The notes: a model not told the origin generated them from the sequence alone. A stretch of 64,000 bases of DNA from an uncultured Lachnospiraceae bacterium (GCA_910588655.1 CAJUPJ010000001.1:62001-126000), one strand, 5' to 3'; positions 26,748 through 35,654 are shown, counted from the first letter of the stretch. Made by a program: numbers and translations.

Positions 26748-26846
26748 AACTAATAATATTTAGTCCGGATTTCATTAAAGCATCTGCTGCAACACCCTTG
26801 TAATATAAGGAAGTGCAAAGATAAATTAAAATATTACACCTGTGTA

Positions 26847-26873
26847 TTTCGTGAAGGTGCTATCTTCACGAAA
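26847..26873. repeat. Core site B1 (gene-proximal)
   Basis: TTTCGTGAAG (26847-26856), centre GTGCTAT (26857-26863), CTTCACGAAA (26864-26873): a perfect 10-bp dyad around 7 bp. Confidence 0.8.
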
Positions 26874-27111
26874 CTGGAAATAAAAGGAAATTAGAAGGAA
26901 AATCCAGTTGAATGCAGAAAAAAGATTAATTTACAATAAGGCGGTTATATAGCAAATATTAAATTTATAATTTTTATAACATGTGTAAATCAATAACCAT
27001 GAAAAGGGTAAAATAATGTATATTAAAGAAAAAAGCAGAGAAAAAGAGAAATTCGATGATTTAGTTAAATAGTAGTAAGAAATAAATTTTTGTGTCTTTT
27101 TTAGATTTTTC

Positions 27112-27130
27112 TGACGGGAAATCTGACGGC
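27112..27130 (-). repeat. Module B, interior tandem TGACGG pair
   Basis: TGACGGG (27112-27118) and TGACGGC (27124-27130), 12-bp period, at 145 and 133 bp from the B2 centre. One copy deviates in its last base. Confidence 0.6.
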
Positions 27131-27190
27131 TTATAATTCATATTTAAGCATAAATTATAAAAATATAAATTATAATTTTTTGTTTTATTA

Positions 27191-27219
27191 TTGACAAACA
27201 GGCTATTTGAGAATATAAT
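27191..27219 (+). promoter_or_regulatory. Consensus promoter inside module B, pointing away from the gene
   Basis: TTGACA (27191-27196), 17-bp spacer AACAGGCTATTTGAGAA, TATAAT (27214-27219). Both hexamers are perfect. It faces the toxin 2 and metK region. Confidence 0.85.
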
Positions 27220-27246
27220 TCAAAATAAATTTCCACTAAAATTGTT

Positions 27247-27273
27247 AATCGTGAAGATAGCACCTTCACGAAA
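27247..27273. repeat. Core site B2 (gene-distal)
   Basis: TCGTGAAG (27249-27256), centre ATAGCAC (27257-27263), CTTCACGAAA (27264-27273). The centre is the exact reverse complement of B1. Unlike A1 and C2 it lacks a strong T-run outside. Confidence 0.8.
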
Positions 27274-27381
27274 TAATTTAAATGTTTTCTATCTTAAAGA
27301 TTAAATTTCCTATATTTCCATATATTTCCATATAATACAAAATATTTAGCTATCTTAACAAGATTAATAATATATAGTTTT

Positions 27382-27388
27382 TGACGGC
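27382..27388 (-). repeat. Module B, gene-distal outer GCCGTCA site
   Basis: TGACGGC in TTTTGACGGCTTATAA, 125 bp from the B2 centre. Apart from this the DNA at 27274-27509 is AT-rich without recognised features. Confidence 0.6.
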
Positions 27389-27509
27389 TTATAATTTAAT
27401 ATTTGCATTATATATGTATTATATTATTATGTAATTTTACAAAGTTTAATAGTATTTTGTGTATCTCCAATATGCTTCTATATGAAATATTCTGGATATG
27501 ACATGGAAG

Positions 27510-27538
27510 TTGCAGGATGCCGGAAAATGTGATATATT
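27510..27538 (+). promoter_or_regulatory. Promoter of holin-like toxin locus 2
   Basis: TTGCAG (27510-27515), 17-bp spacer, TATATT (27533-27538). The leader to the toxin start is about 95 nt and can form a CCCTCC/GGAGGG stem around 27572-27612. Confidence 0.65.
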
Positions 27539-27640
27539 GCCAATGCGGGAAACCATAGAGCTAAGGCGGCTGTACCCCTCCTGTTTTACGGAGGGTTTAA
27601 ATAAAGCCCTCCAGACCATGTGGAAAGGAGGGTGATGGCA

Positions 27641-27751
27641 ATGTATGTTACATATCAGGATTTAATTCAGATAGGTATACTCGTTGTTGCCTTTGCTAAT
27701 TGTTCTACCAAATTTACAAGGGAAAAAGAAAATAGCCGCCACTACCACTAA
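27641..27751 (+). CDS. Small holin-like toxin, type I TA locus 2
   Basis: 36 residues: MYVTYQDLIQIGILVVAFAN, then a polar basic tail ending in HYH. One membrane helix after a VTYQDLIQIGI start matches a second group of putative holin-like toxins; it is unrelated in detail to the toxin at 8250. An excellent site AAGGAGGGTGAT ends just before it; ATG 27641 has better spacing than the in-frame ATG 27635. The tail runs into the shared terminator hairpin. A convergent promoter faces it. It lies between switch module B and the metK riboswitch. Confidence 0.7.
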   Translation: MYVTYQDLIQIGILVVAFANCSTKFTREKENSRHYH

Positions 27752-27837
27752 TAGTGACGGCTTGCCTATTTTAAAAAGATAGGTAAAAAACCAAATATTT
27801 TGGGGTAGAGCCGCTTCTATGGTTTCCCCTTTTATGT
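27731..27837 (-). ncRNA. Predicted antisense antitoxin RNA of locus 2
   Basis: Minus-strand promoter TTGCAC (27871-27866), 17 bp, TAAATT (27848-27843) implies a start near 27836. The RNA would run about 105 nt into the toxin 3' end and stop at the hairpin CCGTCACTA/TAGTGGCGG followed by CTATTTTCTTTTT. Its 5' part (GGGGAAACCATAG, AGCGGCTCTACCCC) closely resembles the 5' leader of the toxin mRNA (27549-27583). Confidence 0.55.
27735..27760. terminator. Bidirectional terminator of toxin locus 2
   Basis: CCGCCACTA and TAGTGACGG pair (one G-T) around CCACTAA. T-rich stretches lie on both sides (CTTGCCTATTTT rightward; CTATTTTCTTTTT leftward). It overlaps the last codons of the toxin. Confidence 0.65.
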
Positions 27838-27842
27838 GTTTA

Positions 27843-27871
27843 AATTTACCATATCTGTTTTGAAAGTGCAA
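27843..27871 (-). promoter_or_regulatory. Promoter of antisense RNA 2
   Basis: TTGCAC and TAAATT with a 17-bp spacer on the minus strand, the same design as in toxin locus 1. Confidence 0.55.
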
Positions 27872-27942
27872 GTCAAAAATTGTTAACACCACATCTATTT
27901 TATAAAATTTTATGAAACGGATGTGTATTGTTTAAAATACAC

Positions 27943-27971
27943 TTGACATATGCCAGGAATAGCTATATAGT
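27943..27971 (+). promoter_or_regulatory. Promoter of metK
   Basis: TTGACA (27943-27948), 17-bp spacer, TATAGT (27966-27971), about 50 bp ahead of the riboswitch. Confidence 0.75.
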
Positions 27972-28021
27972 ATTTGTATATTATATTTTTATTTTAATAT
28001 ATTAAAGAATATTGTAGAAGT

Positions 28022-28119
28022 CTCTTATTAAGAGTGGCGGAGAGTTAAGGCTCTGTGAAACCACGGCAACCCCCTAAAAAGGAAGGTGCTAATCTGAGCG
28101 GGCAACCGAACAATAAGAG
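28022..28119 (+). ncRNA. SAM-I (S-box) riboswitch
   Basis: The closing helix P1 is CTCTTATT with AATAAGAG. Typical conserved pieces follow: AAGAGTGGCGGAGAGT, GGCTCTGTGAAACCACGGCA, CCCCCTAAAAAGGAAGGTGC and TAATCTGAGCGG. It binds S-adenosylmethionine and should stop metK transcription when SAM is plentiful. The element is complete and placed directly before a terminator and metK. Confidence 0.93.
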
Positions 28120-28132
28120 GAGTTGTTATATC

Positions 28133-28162
28133 AAGTCCGCATTATTGTGGGCTTATTTTTTG
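28133..28162 (+). terminator. Riboswitch-controlled terminator of metK leader
   Basis: AAGTCCGC and GTGGGCTT pair (with wobbles) around ATTATT, followed by ATTTTTTG. Confidence 0.75.
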
Positions 28163-28308
28163 TTTTACAAGGAATTATGTACTGGATTATGTACTATAGA
28201 GCATGTAGTATATACATTATAAGTACAGCAAAGACAAGTTAAAAGTAATATCTGGCAGGCTGCCCGCAGGTATTATATAAACAGGTGGCAGATGAAAAGA
28301 GGTATAAT

Positions 28309-29496
28309 ATGGAGAGAAGATTATTTACATCTGAATCAGTTACAGAGGGGCATCCTGATAAAATATGTGATAATATTTCTGATGCAATTGTAGACGCACT
28401 TATTGCACAAGACCCTATGAGCCGTATAGCTTGTGAAACAGTTATTACTACAGATTATGTGATGGTAATGGGTGAAATTACTACAAAAGCACAGGTTGAC
28501 TATGAAAAAATTGCACGTGAAACAATACGTGAAACTGGTTATGACAGTGATGAGAAGGGATTTAATTGTGATACATGTAAAGTGAATATACTGCTTGACC
28601 AGCAGTCTGCCGATATTGCAATGGGGGTTGATAAAGCACTGGAAGCTAAGGAAAACCAGATGAGTGATGAAGAAATTGAGGCTATTGGTGCAGGTGACCA
28701 GGGAATGATGTTCGGTTTTGCAACCAATGAAACAGAAGAATATATGCCATATCCAATATCACTTGCGCATAAGCTTGCAAAGAAACTGGCAGAGACCAGG
28801 AAAGACGGGACTTTAAGTTATCTGCGTCCTGACGGGAAAAGCCAGGTTACAGTTGAGTATGACGAAAATGGAAAACCTGTACATATTGATGCTGTAGTTA
28901 TTTCATCACAACATTCAGAGGAGGTAACACAGGAACAGATACATAAAGATATCCGCAAATATGTAATTGACCCTGTACTTCCAGCAGAACTTGCAGATGG
29001 GAAAACAAAATATTTTATTAACCCTACAGGGAGGTTTGTTATAGGAGGGCCTAATGGTGACAGCGGGCTTACCGGGCGTAAAATTATAGTTGATACATAT
29101 GGCGGCTATGCACGTCATGGCGGTGGTGCATTTTCGGGAAAGGACTGTACAAAGGTTGACCGTTCAGCAGCTTATGCGGCAAGATATGTTGCAAAAAATA
29201 TTGTGGCAGCAGGGCTTGCAGATAAGTGCGAGATACAGCTTTCATATGCTATAGGGGTTGCACAGCCTACATCTGTAATGGTGGACACATTTGGTACAGG
29301 CAGGCTTAGTGATGAACAGCTTGTTGGAATAATCCGTGATAACTTTGACCTGCGTCCAGCAGGAATAATTAAAATGCTTGATTTGCGCAGGCCTGTTTAC
29401 AGGCAGACTGCTGCTTACGGGCATTTTGGGCGCAATGACCTTGCCTTATCATGGGAAAAGACAGATAAAGCAGAACTTTTAAAGAAATATTTGTAA
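28309..29496 (+). CDS. metK: S-adenosylmethionine synthetase
   Basis: 395 residues, normal length. It makes SAM from methionine and ATP as a cytosolic tetramer. The N-terminal [20 protein letters not shown], the ATP loop [16 protein letters not shown], and [15 protein letters not shown] with [14 protein letters not shown] near the end are diagnostic. The start is ATG 28309 with AAAGAGG six bases upstream; an in-frame GTG at 28285 has no site. Expression is governed by the SAM-I riboswitch, a closed feedback loop. It stands alone between promoter and terminator. Confidence 0.98.
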   Translation: MERRLFTSESVTEGHPDKICDNISDAIVDALIAQDPMSRIACETVITTDYVMVMGEITTKAQVDYEKIARETIRETGYDSDEKGFNCDTCKVNILLDQQSADIAMGVDKALEAKENQMSDEEIEAIGAGDQGMMFGFATNETEEYMPYPISLAHKLAKKLAETRKDGTLSYLRPDGKSQVTVEYDENGKPVHIDAVVISSQHSEEVTQEQIHKDIRKYVIDPVLPAELADGKTKYFINPTGRFVIGGPNGDSGLTGRKIIVDTYGGYARHGGGAFSGKDCTKVDRSAAYAARYVAKNIVAAGLADKCEIQLSYAIGVAQPTSVMVDTFGTGRLSDEQLVGIIRDNFDLRPAGIIKMLDLRRPVYRQTAAYGHFGRNDLALSWEKTDKAELLKKYL

Positions 29497-29526
29497 AGAG
29501 ATGTATTAATTATTATATTCTAAAAT

Positions 29527-29561
29527 ATCTCCCATAAATGGTTTTATGGGAGATTTATTTT
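29527..29561 (+). terminator. Terminator of metK
   Basis: ATCTCCCATAAA pairs perfectly with TTTATGGGAGAT around TGGT, followed by TTATTTTTA. Confidence 0.92.
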
Positions 29562-29679
29562 TATTGGGTGGCTGGTTTGCATTGCTGGTAATTTTATGTT
29601 ATCATATTTAAGATATGCTATTTATAGCATAGTAATTAAAAAACCATTTATGCCGTTTAAATGGCATGGGGGATTTATT

Positions 29680-31113
29680 ATGGAAATTATATTACCTGGG
29701 GATGTTTCATATATTATTAATAAACTGGAAGAAGCGGGCCATGAAGCATATGCAGTTGGCGGATGTGTAAGGGATACGCTGCTTGGGAGAAAGCCTTTAG
29801 ACTGGGATATAACAACATCAGCAGAACCTTTATTTGTAAAATCATGTTTCAGGCGGACAGTTGATACAGGGATTAAACATGGTACTGTTACTGTTATGAT
29901 TGGTGATACAGGGTATGAAGTTACTACTTACAGGATTGATGGAAAATATGAAGATGGAAGGCATCCGGAAAATGTTGAGTTTACAAGTAATCTGCGGCTT
30001 GACCTTGGACGCAGGGATTTTACAGTTAATGCGATGGCATATAATGACAGTGATGGTCTTGTAGATGAATTTAACGGGCTGGATGATTTAAAAGACGGGA
30101 TAATACGCTGCGTGGGCAATCCTGGCAGCAGGTTTGATGAAGATGCGCTCAGGATGCTGAGGGCAGTAAGGTTTTCAGGCCAGCTTGGTTTTACTATTGA
30201 AGACAAGACAATGCAGGCAGCTGCAGAAAGGGCGGTAAACCTTGAAAAGATTAGTGCAGAGAGAATAAGGACAGAGCTTTCCAAACTTCTTGTGTCAAAG
30301 TACCCTGGAAAGATACGTGAAGCATATAATACTGGAATGACAAAGGTTTTTCTGCCAGAGCTTGATAAAATGATGGAAACTGCACAGCATAACCCGCATC
30401 ATATATATACTGTAGGGGAACATTCTGTGCGCAGTATAGAAATTATGGGCTGTTTATTAAGGGGCAGCAGTATGGGGGATGGCAGTAATTTTATCCCGGA
30501 TGATGTGTTCCAGCAGGCAGAAGAGCTTAAAACAGGAATTGATAAAAAACACCAGCTTATGTTATGTCTTGTAATGCTTTTGCATGATGTTGCAAAGCCA
30601 GAAGTTATGTCTGTTGATGAAAATGGCACAGGGCATTTTTATGGACACCCACAGAAGGGTGAGAAAATGGCAGAAAATATTTTAAAAAGACTGGCATTTG
30701 ACAATAATACGGTTTCAATTGTAAAAAGGCTTGTAAAATACCATGATTACAGGATTGTTCCAGCAAAGCGTGCTGTAAGGAGGGCGGCTTCAAAGATAGG
30801 AAGGGATATTATGGATATGCTGTTTCTTGTACAGTATGCAGATATACTTGCACAAAATCCTGTAACATTTGAGGAAAAACTTGGAAACCTTAAGGATGTA
30901 ACCAGAAAATACAGGGAAATAATAGAAGAAGAAACACCTCTTTGTATAAAAGATTTGGATATAGATGGAAATGATTTGATTAAGGCAGGCGTAAAACCTG
31001 GACCAGAGATAGGCAGGGTTTTAGGAGAACTGCTTGATATAGTCCTTGAAGAACCTGGACAGAATAAAAAGGATATATTGTTAAGCCATGCAAAAGAAAT
31101 AGCTGGCATATAG
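29680..31113 (+). CDS. cca: CCA tRNA nucleotidyltransferase with HD domain
   Basis: 477 residues. It adds or repairs the 3' CCA of tRNAs. The N-terminal polymerase domain carries AVGGCVRDTLLGRKPLDWDI, with the DxD metal pair, and RRDFTVNAMAYN. The poly(A)-polymerase-like RNA-binding part includes RFDEDALRMLRAVRFSGQLG. From about residue 250 an HD phosphohydrolase domain follows (HHIYTVGEHSVRSIEIM, LLHDVAKPEV), a common fusion in Clostridia. The start is ATG 29680 after GGGGGAT. It is 34 bp ahead of the GH13 gene and probably co-transcribed. Confidence 0.93.
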   Translation: MEIILPGDVSYIINKLEEAGHEAYAVGGCVRDTLLGRKPLDWDITTSAEPLFVKSCFRRTVDTGIKHGTVTVMIGDTGYEVTTYRIDGKYEDGRHPENVEFTSNLRLDLGRRDFTVNAMAYNDSDGLVDEFNGLDDLKDGIIRCVGNPGSRFDEDALRMLRAVRFSGQLGFTIEDKTMQAAAERAVNLEKISAERIRTELSKLLVSKYPGKIREAYNTGMTKVFLPELDKMMETAQHNPHHIYTVGEHSVRSIEIMGCLLRGSSMGDGSNFIPDDVFQQAEELKTGIDKKHQLMLCLVMLLHDVAKPEVMSVDENGTGHFYGHPQKGEKMAENILKRLAFDNNTVSIVKRLVKYHDYRIVPAKRAVRRAASKIGRDIMDMLFLVQYADILAQNPVTFEEKLGNLKDVTRKYREIIEEETPLCIKDLDIDGNDLIKAGVKPGPEIGRVLGELLDIVLEEPGQNKKDILLSHAKEIAGI

Positions 31114-31147
31114 AAAAGCCATATACCGTATGGAAGGAGATGGAAAG

Positions 31148-33292
31148 ATGGACTTTAATGTTAGATTTGATAAAATGTCTAAAGCTATGAAAACCCAGCT
31201 TTTTATAGATAATCTGACTATGATTTTTAACCCACAGGCATTATTTAGTGATGGAACTCCGTTTTACAGGATACCATCAGAACCAGGTGAGAATGAACTG
31301 GTAAGGATACGTTTCAGAAGTGCCAGGGAAAATGTTGATGAGGTTTACCTTGTCTGTGGCAATGACAGGCAGCTTATGGAAAAAACTTCCAATGACAGGC
31401 TTTTTGATTACTATGAGGGCACAATACAGCTTGGCACAGAGAAAGTGGAATATTATTTTGAAGTCCACAGTGGGCAGATTGTGTGTTATTATAACAGTGT
31501 TGGTGTATGCAGCGGTGTTGAACCATATTATAATTTCTTTATTACACCTTCATATAATACACCTGACTGGGCTAAGGGCGCAATATTTTACCAGATATAT
31601 GTTGACAGGTTTTACAATGGCGACCATACAAATGATGTAGAAACGGATGAGTATATTTATATTGGCGAAGGCACACAGAAGGTTACAGACTGGTTTAAAT
31701 ACCCTGCCGCAATGGGGGTAAGGGAATTTTATGGCGGTGATATTGCTGGGGTAATGCAGAAACTTGATTACCTGCAGAAACTGGGTGTTGATGCTATTTA
31801 TTTAAATCCTGTCTTTGTTTCACCTTCCAACCATAAGTACGATATACAGGATTATGATTATATAGACCCACATTTTGGAAAGATTGTAAAAGATGAGGGG
31901 GAACTTTTAAAGCGTGGGGATAACGGGGAGATTATTTGTAACCCTGTAAACCCGAATAAAGATGCGACACGCTATATCTGCCGCGTAACTGATAAGGAGA
32001 ACCTTGAGGCAAGCAATGAGATGTTTGCGCATTTTGTGGAAGAAGTCCATAGAAGAGGCATGAAAGTTATACTTGATGGTGTATTTAACCACTGTGGTTC
32101 TTTTAATAAATGGCTTGACAGGGAATGTATATATGAAAATGCAGAGGGTTATGCAAAGGGCGGTTTTGTTGCAGGCGACAGCCCTTACCGTTCATTTTTT
32201 AAATTTTATGAGGACAGATGGCCATATAATACACATTATGACGGCTGGTGGGGGCACGATACCCTGCCAAAACTGAATTATGAGGAGTCACCAGAACTTT
32301 TTAATTATATTATGAGGATTGCACGCAAATGGGTTTCACCTCCGTATAATGTAGACGGATGGAGGCTTGACGTAGCGGCAGACCTTGGAAATTCGCCTGA
32401 ATTTAACCATTATTTCTGGCAGGAGTTCCGGAAGAATGTTAAAGAGGCAAATCCTGAAGCCATAATACTTGCAGAACATTATGGCGACCCTACAGACTGG
32501 CTGCGTGGCGGACAGTGGGATACTGTTATGAACTATGATGCATTTATGGAACCTGTAACATGGTTTCTTACGGGTGTTGAGAAACACAGCGATGAATACC
32601 GTGGTGACATGCTTGGAAATGCAGATGCGTTTTTTGGCTCAATGCGTAATTTTATGACCAGGTTTAGCACACAGTCACTCCAGGTTGCAATGAATGAGCT
32701 TTCAAACCATGACCATTCAAGGTTTCTTACACGTACTAACAGGAAAGTAGGCAGGACTGCAACATTAGGGCCAGAGGCAGCAAATGAGGGTATTGACAAG
32801 GCAGTATTCCGTATTGCCGTAATGATGCAGATGACATGGCCGGGCGCGCCTACAATATATTATGGTGATGAAGCAGGGCTTTGTGGATGGACTGACCCTG
32901 ATAACAGGCGTACTTACCCCTGGGGGCATGAAGACCATGAGCTTATAGAATACCATAGGGAACTTATACGTATACACAAGGATTACCAGGTATTAAAAAC
33001 TGGTTCAATACTTTTCCTTAATGGTGAATACCAGCTTATAAGTTATGGCAGGTTTGATGAAAATGACAGGATAGTTGTAATTGTCAACAGCAGTGAAGAA
33101 ACCAGGAATTTAAGGATACCTGTATGGCGTCTTGGAATGGTTGACAATACACATATGGCAAGGCTTATGATAACAAACAGGGATGGCTATTCAGATGAAG
33201 CTAAATTATATTCCCTGGATGGAGGAATTCTTAATGTAGAATGTCCCCCAATGTCAGGAGCTATTATAAAAGATATTAAAAACCAGGTATAA
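31148..33292 (+). CDS. Glycoside hydrolase family 13 (neopullulanase/cyclomaltodextrinase-like)
   Basis: 714 residues, no signal peptide, so it acts on imported alpha-glucans or maltodextrins inside the cell. A beta-sandwich N-terminal domain (about 1-125) resembles CBM34-type domains of neopullulanases. The GH13 barrel has DAIYLNPVFVSPSNHKYD, DGVFNHCG, GWRLDVAAD (nucleophile Asp), ILAEHYGD (acid/base Glu) and ELSNHDHSR (transition-state Asp). A long insertion around residues 250-300 between beta-strands is notable. A C-terminal beta domain ends the protein. AAGGAG lies eight bases before ATG 31148. Confidence 0.88.
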   Translation: MDFNVRFDKMSKAMKTQLFIDNLTMIFNPQALFSDGTPFYRIPSEPGENELVRIRFRSARENVDEVYLVCGNDRQLMEKTSNDRLFDYYEGTIQLGTEKVEYYFEVHSGQIVCYYNSVGVCSGVEPYYNFFITPSYNTPDWAKGAIFYQIYVDRFYNGDHTNDVETDEYIYIGEGTQKVTDWFKYPAAMGVREFYGGDIAGVMQKLDYLQKLGVDAIYLNPVFVSPSNHKYDIQDYDYIDPHFGKIVKDEGELLKRGDNGEIICNPVNPNKDATRYICRVTDKENLEASNEMFAHFVEEVHRRGMKVILDGVFNHCGSFNKWLDRECIYENAEGYAKGGFVAGDSPYRSFFKFYEDRWPYNTHYDGWWGHDTLPKLNYEESPELFNYIMRIARKWVSPPYNVDGWRLDVAADLGNSPEFNHYFWQEFRKNVKEANPEAIILAEHYGDPTDWLRGGQWDTVMNYDAFMEPVTWFLTGVEKHSDEYRGDMLGNADAFFGSMRNFMTRFSTQSLQVAMNELSNHDHSRFLTRTNRKVGRTATLGPEAANEGIDKAVFRIAVMMQMTWPGAPTIYYGDEAGLCGWTDPDNRRTYPWGHEDHELIEYHRELIRIHKDYQVLKTGSILFLNGEYQLISYGRFDENDRIVVIVNSSEETRNLRIPVWRLGMVDNTHMARLMITNRDGYSDEAKLYSLDGGILNVECPPMSGAIIKDIKNQV

Positions 33293-33388
33293 GATAATTG
33301 TTTATATTAAAATATCTTATGCTTTTGGGAATATATTTAATGCCAGGCTGGTTTGTTAATTCTTCCTGTCTGGCAGAACGGAGGAAAA

Positions 33389-34330
33389 ATGTTTAATTTA
33401 ATACAAGTATTTTGTGCACGTGATATTACAGCTTTAATACGTGCACTTCCAGGCTCAGCAGCGCAGGGGCTTATATGGGGTATTATGGCAATAGGCGTAT
33501 TTATTACATATAAAATCCTGGATTTTGCAGACCTTACAGTTGACGGTACACTTGGAACAGGCGGTGCAGTTACAGTTATGCTGGTGCTTGCTGGTTTTCC
33601 GCCAGTTGTGGCAGTAGGCATTGCATGTATAGCAGGTATGCTTGCTGGTATTGTAACAGGTATATTACATACAGTTTTTGGAATACCGGCAATCCTTTCA
33701 GGAATACTTACACAGATTGCACTTTACTCTGTAAACCTGAATATTGCGCAGGGCAGGGCAAACCAGGCTGTAAGTGTGGATATGTATAACCTTATAGTTT
33801 CAGGAAGGGATAACCCTCTTACGATTATAAAAGTGGTTGGCATACTTGTTGTAATAATTGCGCTGCTGTACTGGTTCTTTGGAACTGAAATAGGTTTTAC
33901 ATTAAGGGCAACAGGCTGTAATGAAAATATGTCACGTGCACAGGGCATAAACACATCTGTAGCCAAGGTTATTGCGCTTGCATTTTCAAACGGGCTTGTA
34001 GGGCTTGCAGGAGGCATACTTGCACAGTACCAGGGAAATTTTGATGTAAATATGGGACGCGGGGCTATTGTTATAGGGCTTGCATCTGTTATTATTGGTG
34101 AAGTTATTGGTGAAGCATTATTTGGCAAAAAGCTTAACTTCTCAGCAAAACTTGCATTTGTTGCTGTAGGAAGTATTATTTACTATGTTGTAATACAGTT
34201 TGTATTGTGGCTTGGGCTTCCTACTATTGATATGAAACTGTTCTCTGCCATAGTAGTTGCAATATTCCTTGCAGTGCCTTATATGCGTGCAAGGTCTAAA
34301 AACTCATACAGAAAGGCAGCTAGAAGCTGA
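33389..34330 (+). CDS. ABC transporter permease (TrpXYZ-like/BPD_transp_2 type)
   Basis: 313 residues with about eight to ten membrane helices. The segment ITYKILDFADLTVDGTLGTG and later ATGCNENMSRAQGINT are typical of permeases that work with PF04392-type binding proteins, a group linked to tryptophan, tyrosine or similar solute uptake. ATG 33389 has GGAGG five bases upstream. The ATPase gene begins 15 bp after its stop. The usual substrate-binding lipoprotein gene of this cassette is absent on either side, so the pair is incomplete here or uses a distant binding protein. Confidence 0.82.
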   Translation: MFNLIQVFCARDITALIRALPGSAAQGLIWGIMAIGVFITYKILDFADLTVDGTLGTGGAVTVMLVLAGFPPVVAVGIACIAGMLAGIVTGILHTVFGIPAILSGILTQIALYSVNLNIAQGRANQAVSVDMYNLIVSGRDNPLTIIKVVGILVVIIALLYWFFGTEIGFTLRATGCNENMSRAQGINTSVAKVIALAFSNGLVGLAGGILAQYQGNFDVNMGRGAIVIGLASVIIGEVIGEALFGKKLNFSAKLAFVAVGSIIYYVVIQFVLWLGLPTIDMKLFSAIVVAIFLAVPYMRARSKNSYRKAARS

Positions 34331-34345
34331 TGCTTGGGGGATAAT

Positions 34346-35140
34346 ATGTTAGAGATTAATAATATTCATAAGACATTTAATATTGGTACAATTAATGAAA
34401 AAAAAGCTTTAAACGGAGTAACCCTTTATCTTGACGAGGGTGATTTTGTAACAGTTATAGGCGGCAATGGTGCAGGCAAGTCCACAATGCTTAATGCAGT
34501 TGCAGGTGTATGGCCTATAGACAGCGGAAGCATTATAATTGACGGGAATGATGTAACCGGGCTTCCAGAACATAAAAGAGCTCCTTATCTTGGCAGGGTG
34601 TTCCAAGACCCTATGAATGGTACAACGGCTACAATGGAGATACAGGAAAACCTTGCACTTGCTGCAAGGCGCGGACAGAGGAGGACACTCAGGTGGGGAA
34701 TAACAAAGCCTGAGAAGGCGAGATACCGCACACTGTTAAAAAGCCTTGACCTTGGGCTTGAAGACAGGATGTCATCAAAAGTAGGGCTTTTATCCGGAGG
34801 ACAGCGCCAGGCAGTCACCCTTCTTATGGCAACACTTAAAAAGCCAAAACTTCTGCTGCTTGATGAGCATACAGCAGCACTTGACCCAAAGACTGCCGCA
34901 AAAGTCCTGGAACTGTCAGATAAGATTATTGCAGAAAATAACCTTACTGCAATGATGGTCACACATAACATGCGTGATGCAATAGTACATGGCAACCGCC
35001 TTATTATGATGAATGAGGGGCAGATTATACTTGATATAAAAGGAGAAGAAAAGAAGAAGCTTTCAGTGGAAGACTTACTTCAGAAATTTGAAGAAGTAAG
35101 CGGAGAGGAATTTGCAAACGACAAAGCACTTCTGGGATAA
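34346..35140 (+). CDS. ABC transporter ATP-binding protein
   Basis: 264 residues. It powers the permease encoded just upstream. Walker A is IGGNGAGKSTML, the Q-loop is around RVFQDPMNGTTATMEI, the signature is LLSGGQRQAVTLLM, Walker B is LLLLDEHTAALDP and the switch His is in VTHNMRDA. The start is ATG 34346 after GGGGGAT; TTG 34334 is in frame but sits within that site. The long intergenic region with fold-back repeats follows. Confidence 0.93.
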   Translation: MLEINNIHKTFNIGTINEKKALNGVTLYLDEGDFVTVIGGNGAGKSTMLNAVAGVWPIDSGSIIIDGNDVTGLPEHKRAPYLGRVFQDPMNGTTATMEIQENLALAARRGQRRTLRWGITKPEKARYRTLLKSLDLGLEDRMSSKVGLLSGGQRQAVTLLMATLKKPKLLLLDEHTAALDPKTAAKVLELSDKIIAENNLTAMMVTHNMRDAIVHGNRLIMMNEGQIILDIKGEEKKKLSVEDLLQKFEEVSGEEFANDKALLG

Positions 35141-35186
35141 ATTGTAAGGGCACAGGCATAATATGTTTTTATGTATTTTTGTTTTT

Positions 35187-35405
35187 GGAGGACGGACGCA
35201 AGGTTTCCTGTGTCCCACTAAATCATTCCATTCCAGGGCACGCTTTTGCTACGGTGCTATAATGCAATGTCATTTAGTTAAGAAAAGATGTTTAAAAATT
35301 ATATATGCTGGATGCGCTGGCAATCTACACTTTGGTAATTTATAAAAATATTTGGACTCTGGACTAAATGACATTGCGTTAAGCCATGTAGCAGAAGTGT
35401 GCCCC
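35187..35405. repeat. Dispersed intergenic element, left fold-back
   Basis: Begins GGAGGACGGACGCAAGGTTTC. A 41-42 nt arm (35236-35277, GGGCACGCTTTTGCTACGG onward) is the near inverse of 35364-35404 (CTAAATGACATTGCG to GTGTGCCC), with an 86-nt loop. The first 125 bp recur at 49357-49480. A 60-codon open frame across it lacks coding character. Confidence 0.6.
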
Positions 35406-35580
35406 TGTCATGTAATAATATTAGATGGAACACTAGAAACTTGCTGTTCCCTGGCAATAATTACAAAAATAAAATTTATAACTGGTAATTATGCTGTGCA
35501 GGAAAGGGAGATTATTTAGACATACGGAAGGTTAATGGTATCTTTTTGTACAAATAATTAATGCCACTACATTATTTAGC

Positions 35581-35610
35581 CTTTCTAAGCCATTTAAATG
35601 GCTTAGAAAG
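35581..35610. repeat. Perfect 30-bp palindrome
   Basis: CTTTCTAAGCCATTT followed by its exact reverse complement. It has no T-run, so it is not a terminator. It lies between the two fold-back parts of the repeat. Confidence 0.7.
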
Positions 35611-35654
35611 CGGTGCTATGGCTAGCAAAATCATTTCCACCACCCAGAGTTATC

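Larger units (their letters stand above)
26847..27273. other. Candidate invertible promoter segment B (drawn OFF)
   Basis: Inverted core sites B1 and B2 are 400 bp apart, centre to centre. A perfect consensus promoter inside points right, away from surface gene B on the left. A tandem TGACGG pair lies upstream of the promoter at the same distance as in module A. This segment is about 90 bp longer than A or C; the extra DNA is AT-rich and includes only an 18-codon open frame (27016-27072) that I do not call. Inversion would aim the promoter at the gene starting at 26505. Confidence 0.75.

Noticed and set aside
27016..27072. 18-codon frame inside module B as a peptide gene
   Set aside because: It is very short and Lys/Glu-rich, has no good ribosome site and no counterpart in modules A or C.
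27755..27761. A TGACGGC match at toxin locus 2 as a fifth arm-type site
   Set aside because: It is part of the terminator stem and lies about 500 bp from the core; chance agreement is likelier.
35163..35345. 60-residue reading frame in the 35 kb repeat
   Set aside because: It lacks a ribosome site, and its Cys-rich, unrelated sequence follows the fold-back DNA instead of a conserved protein.
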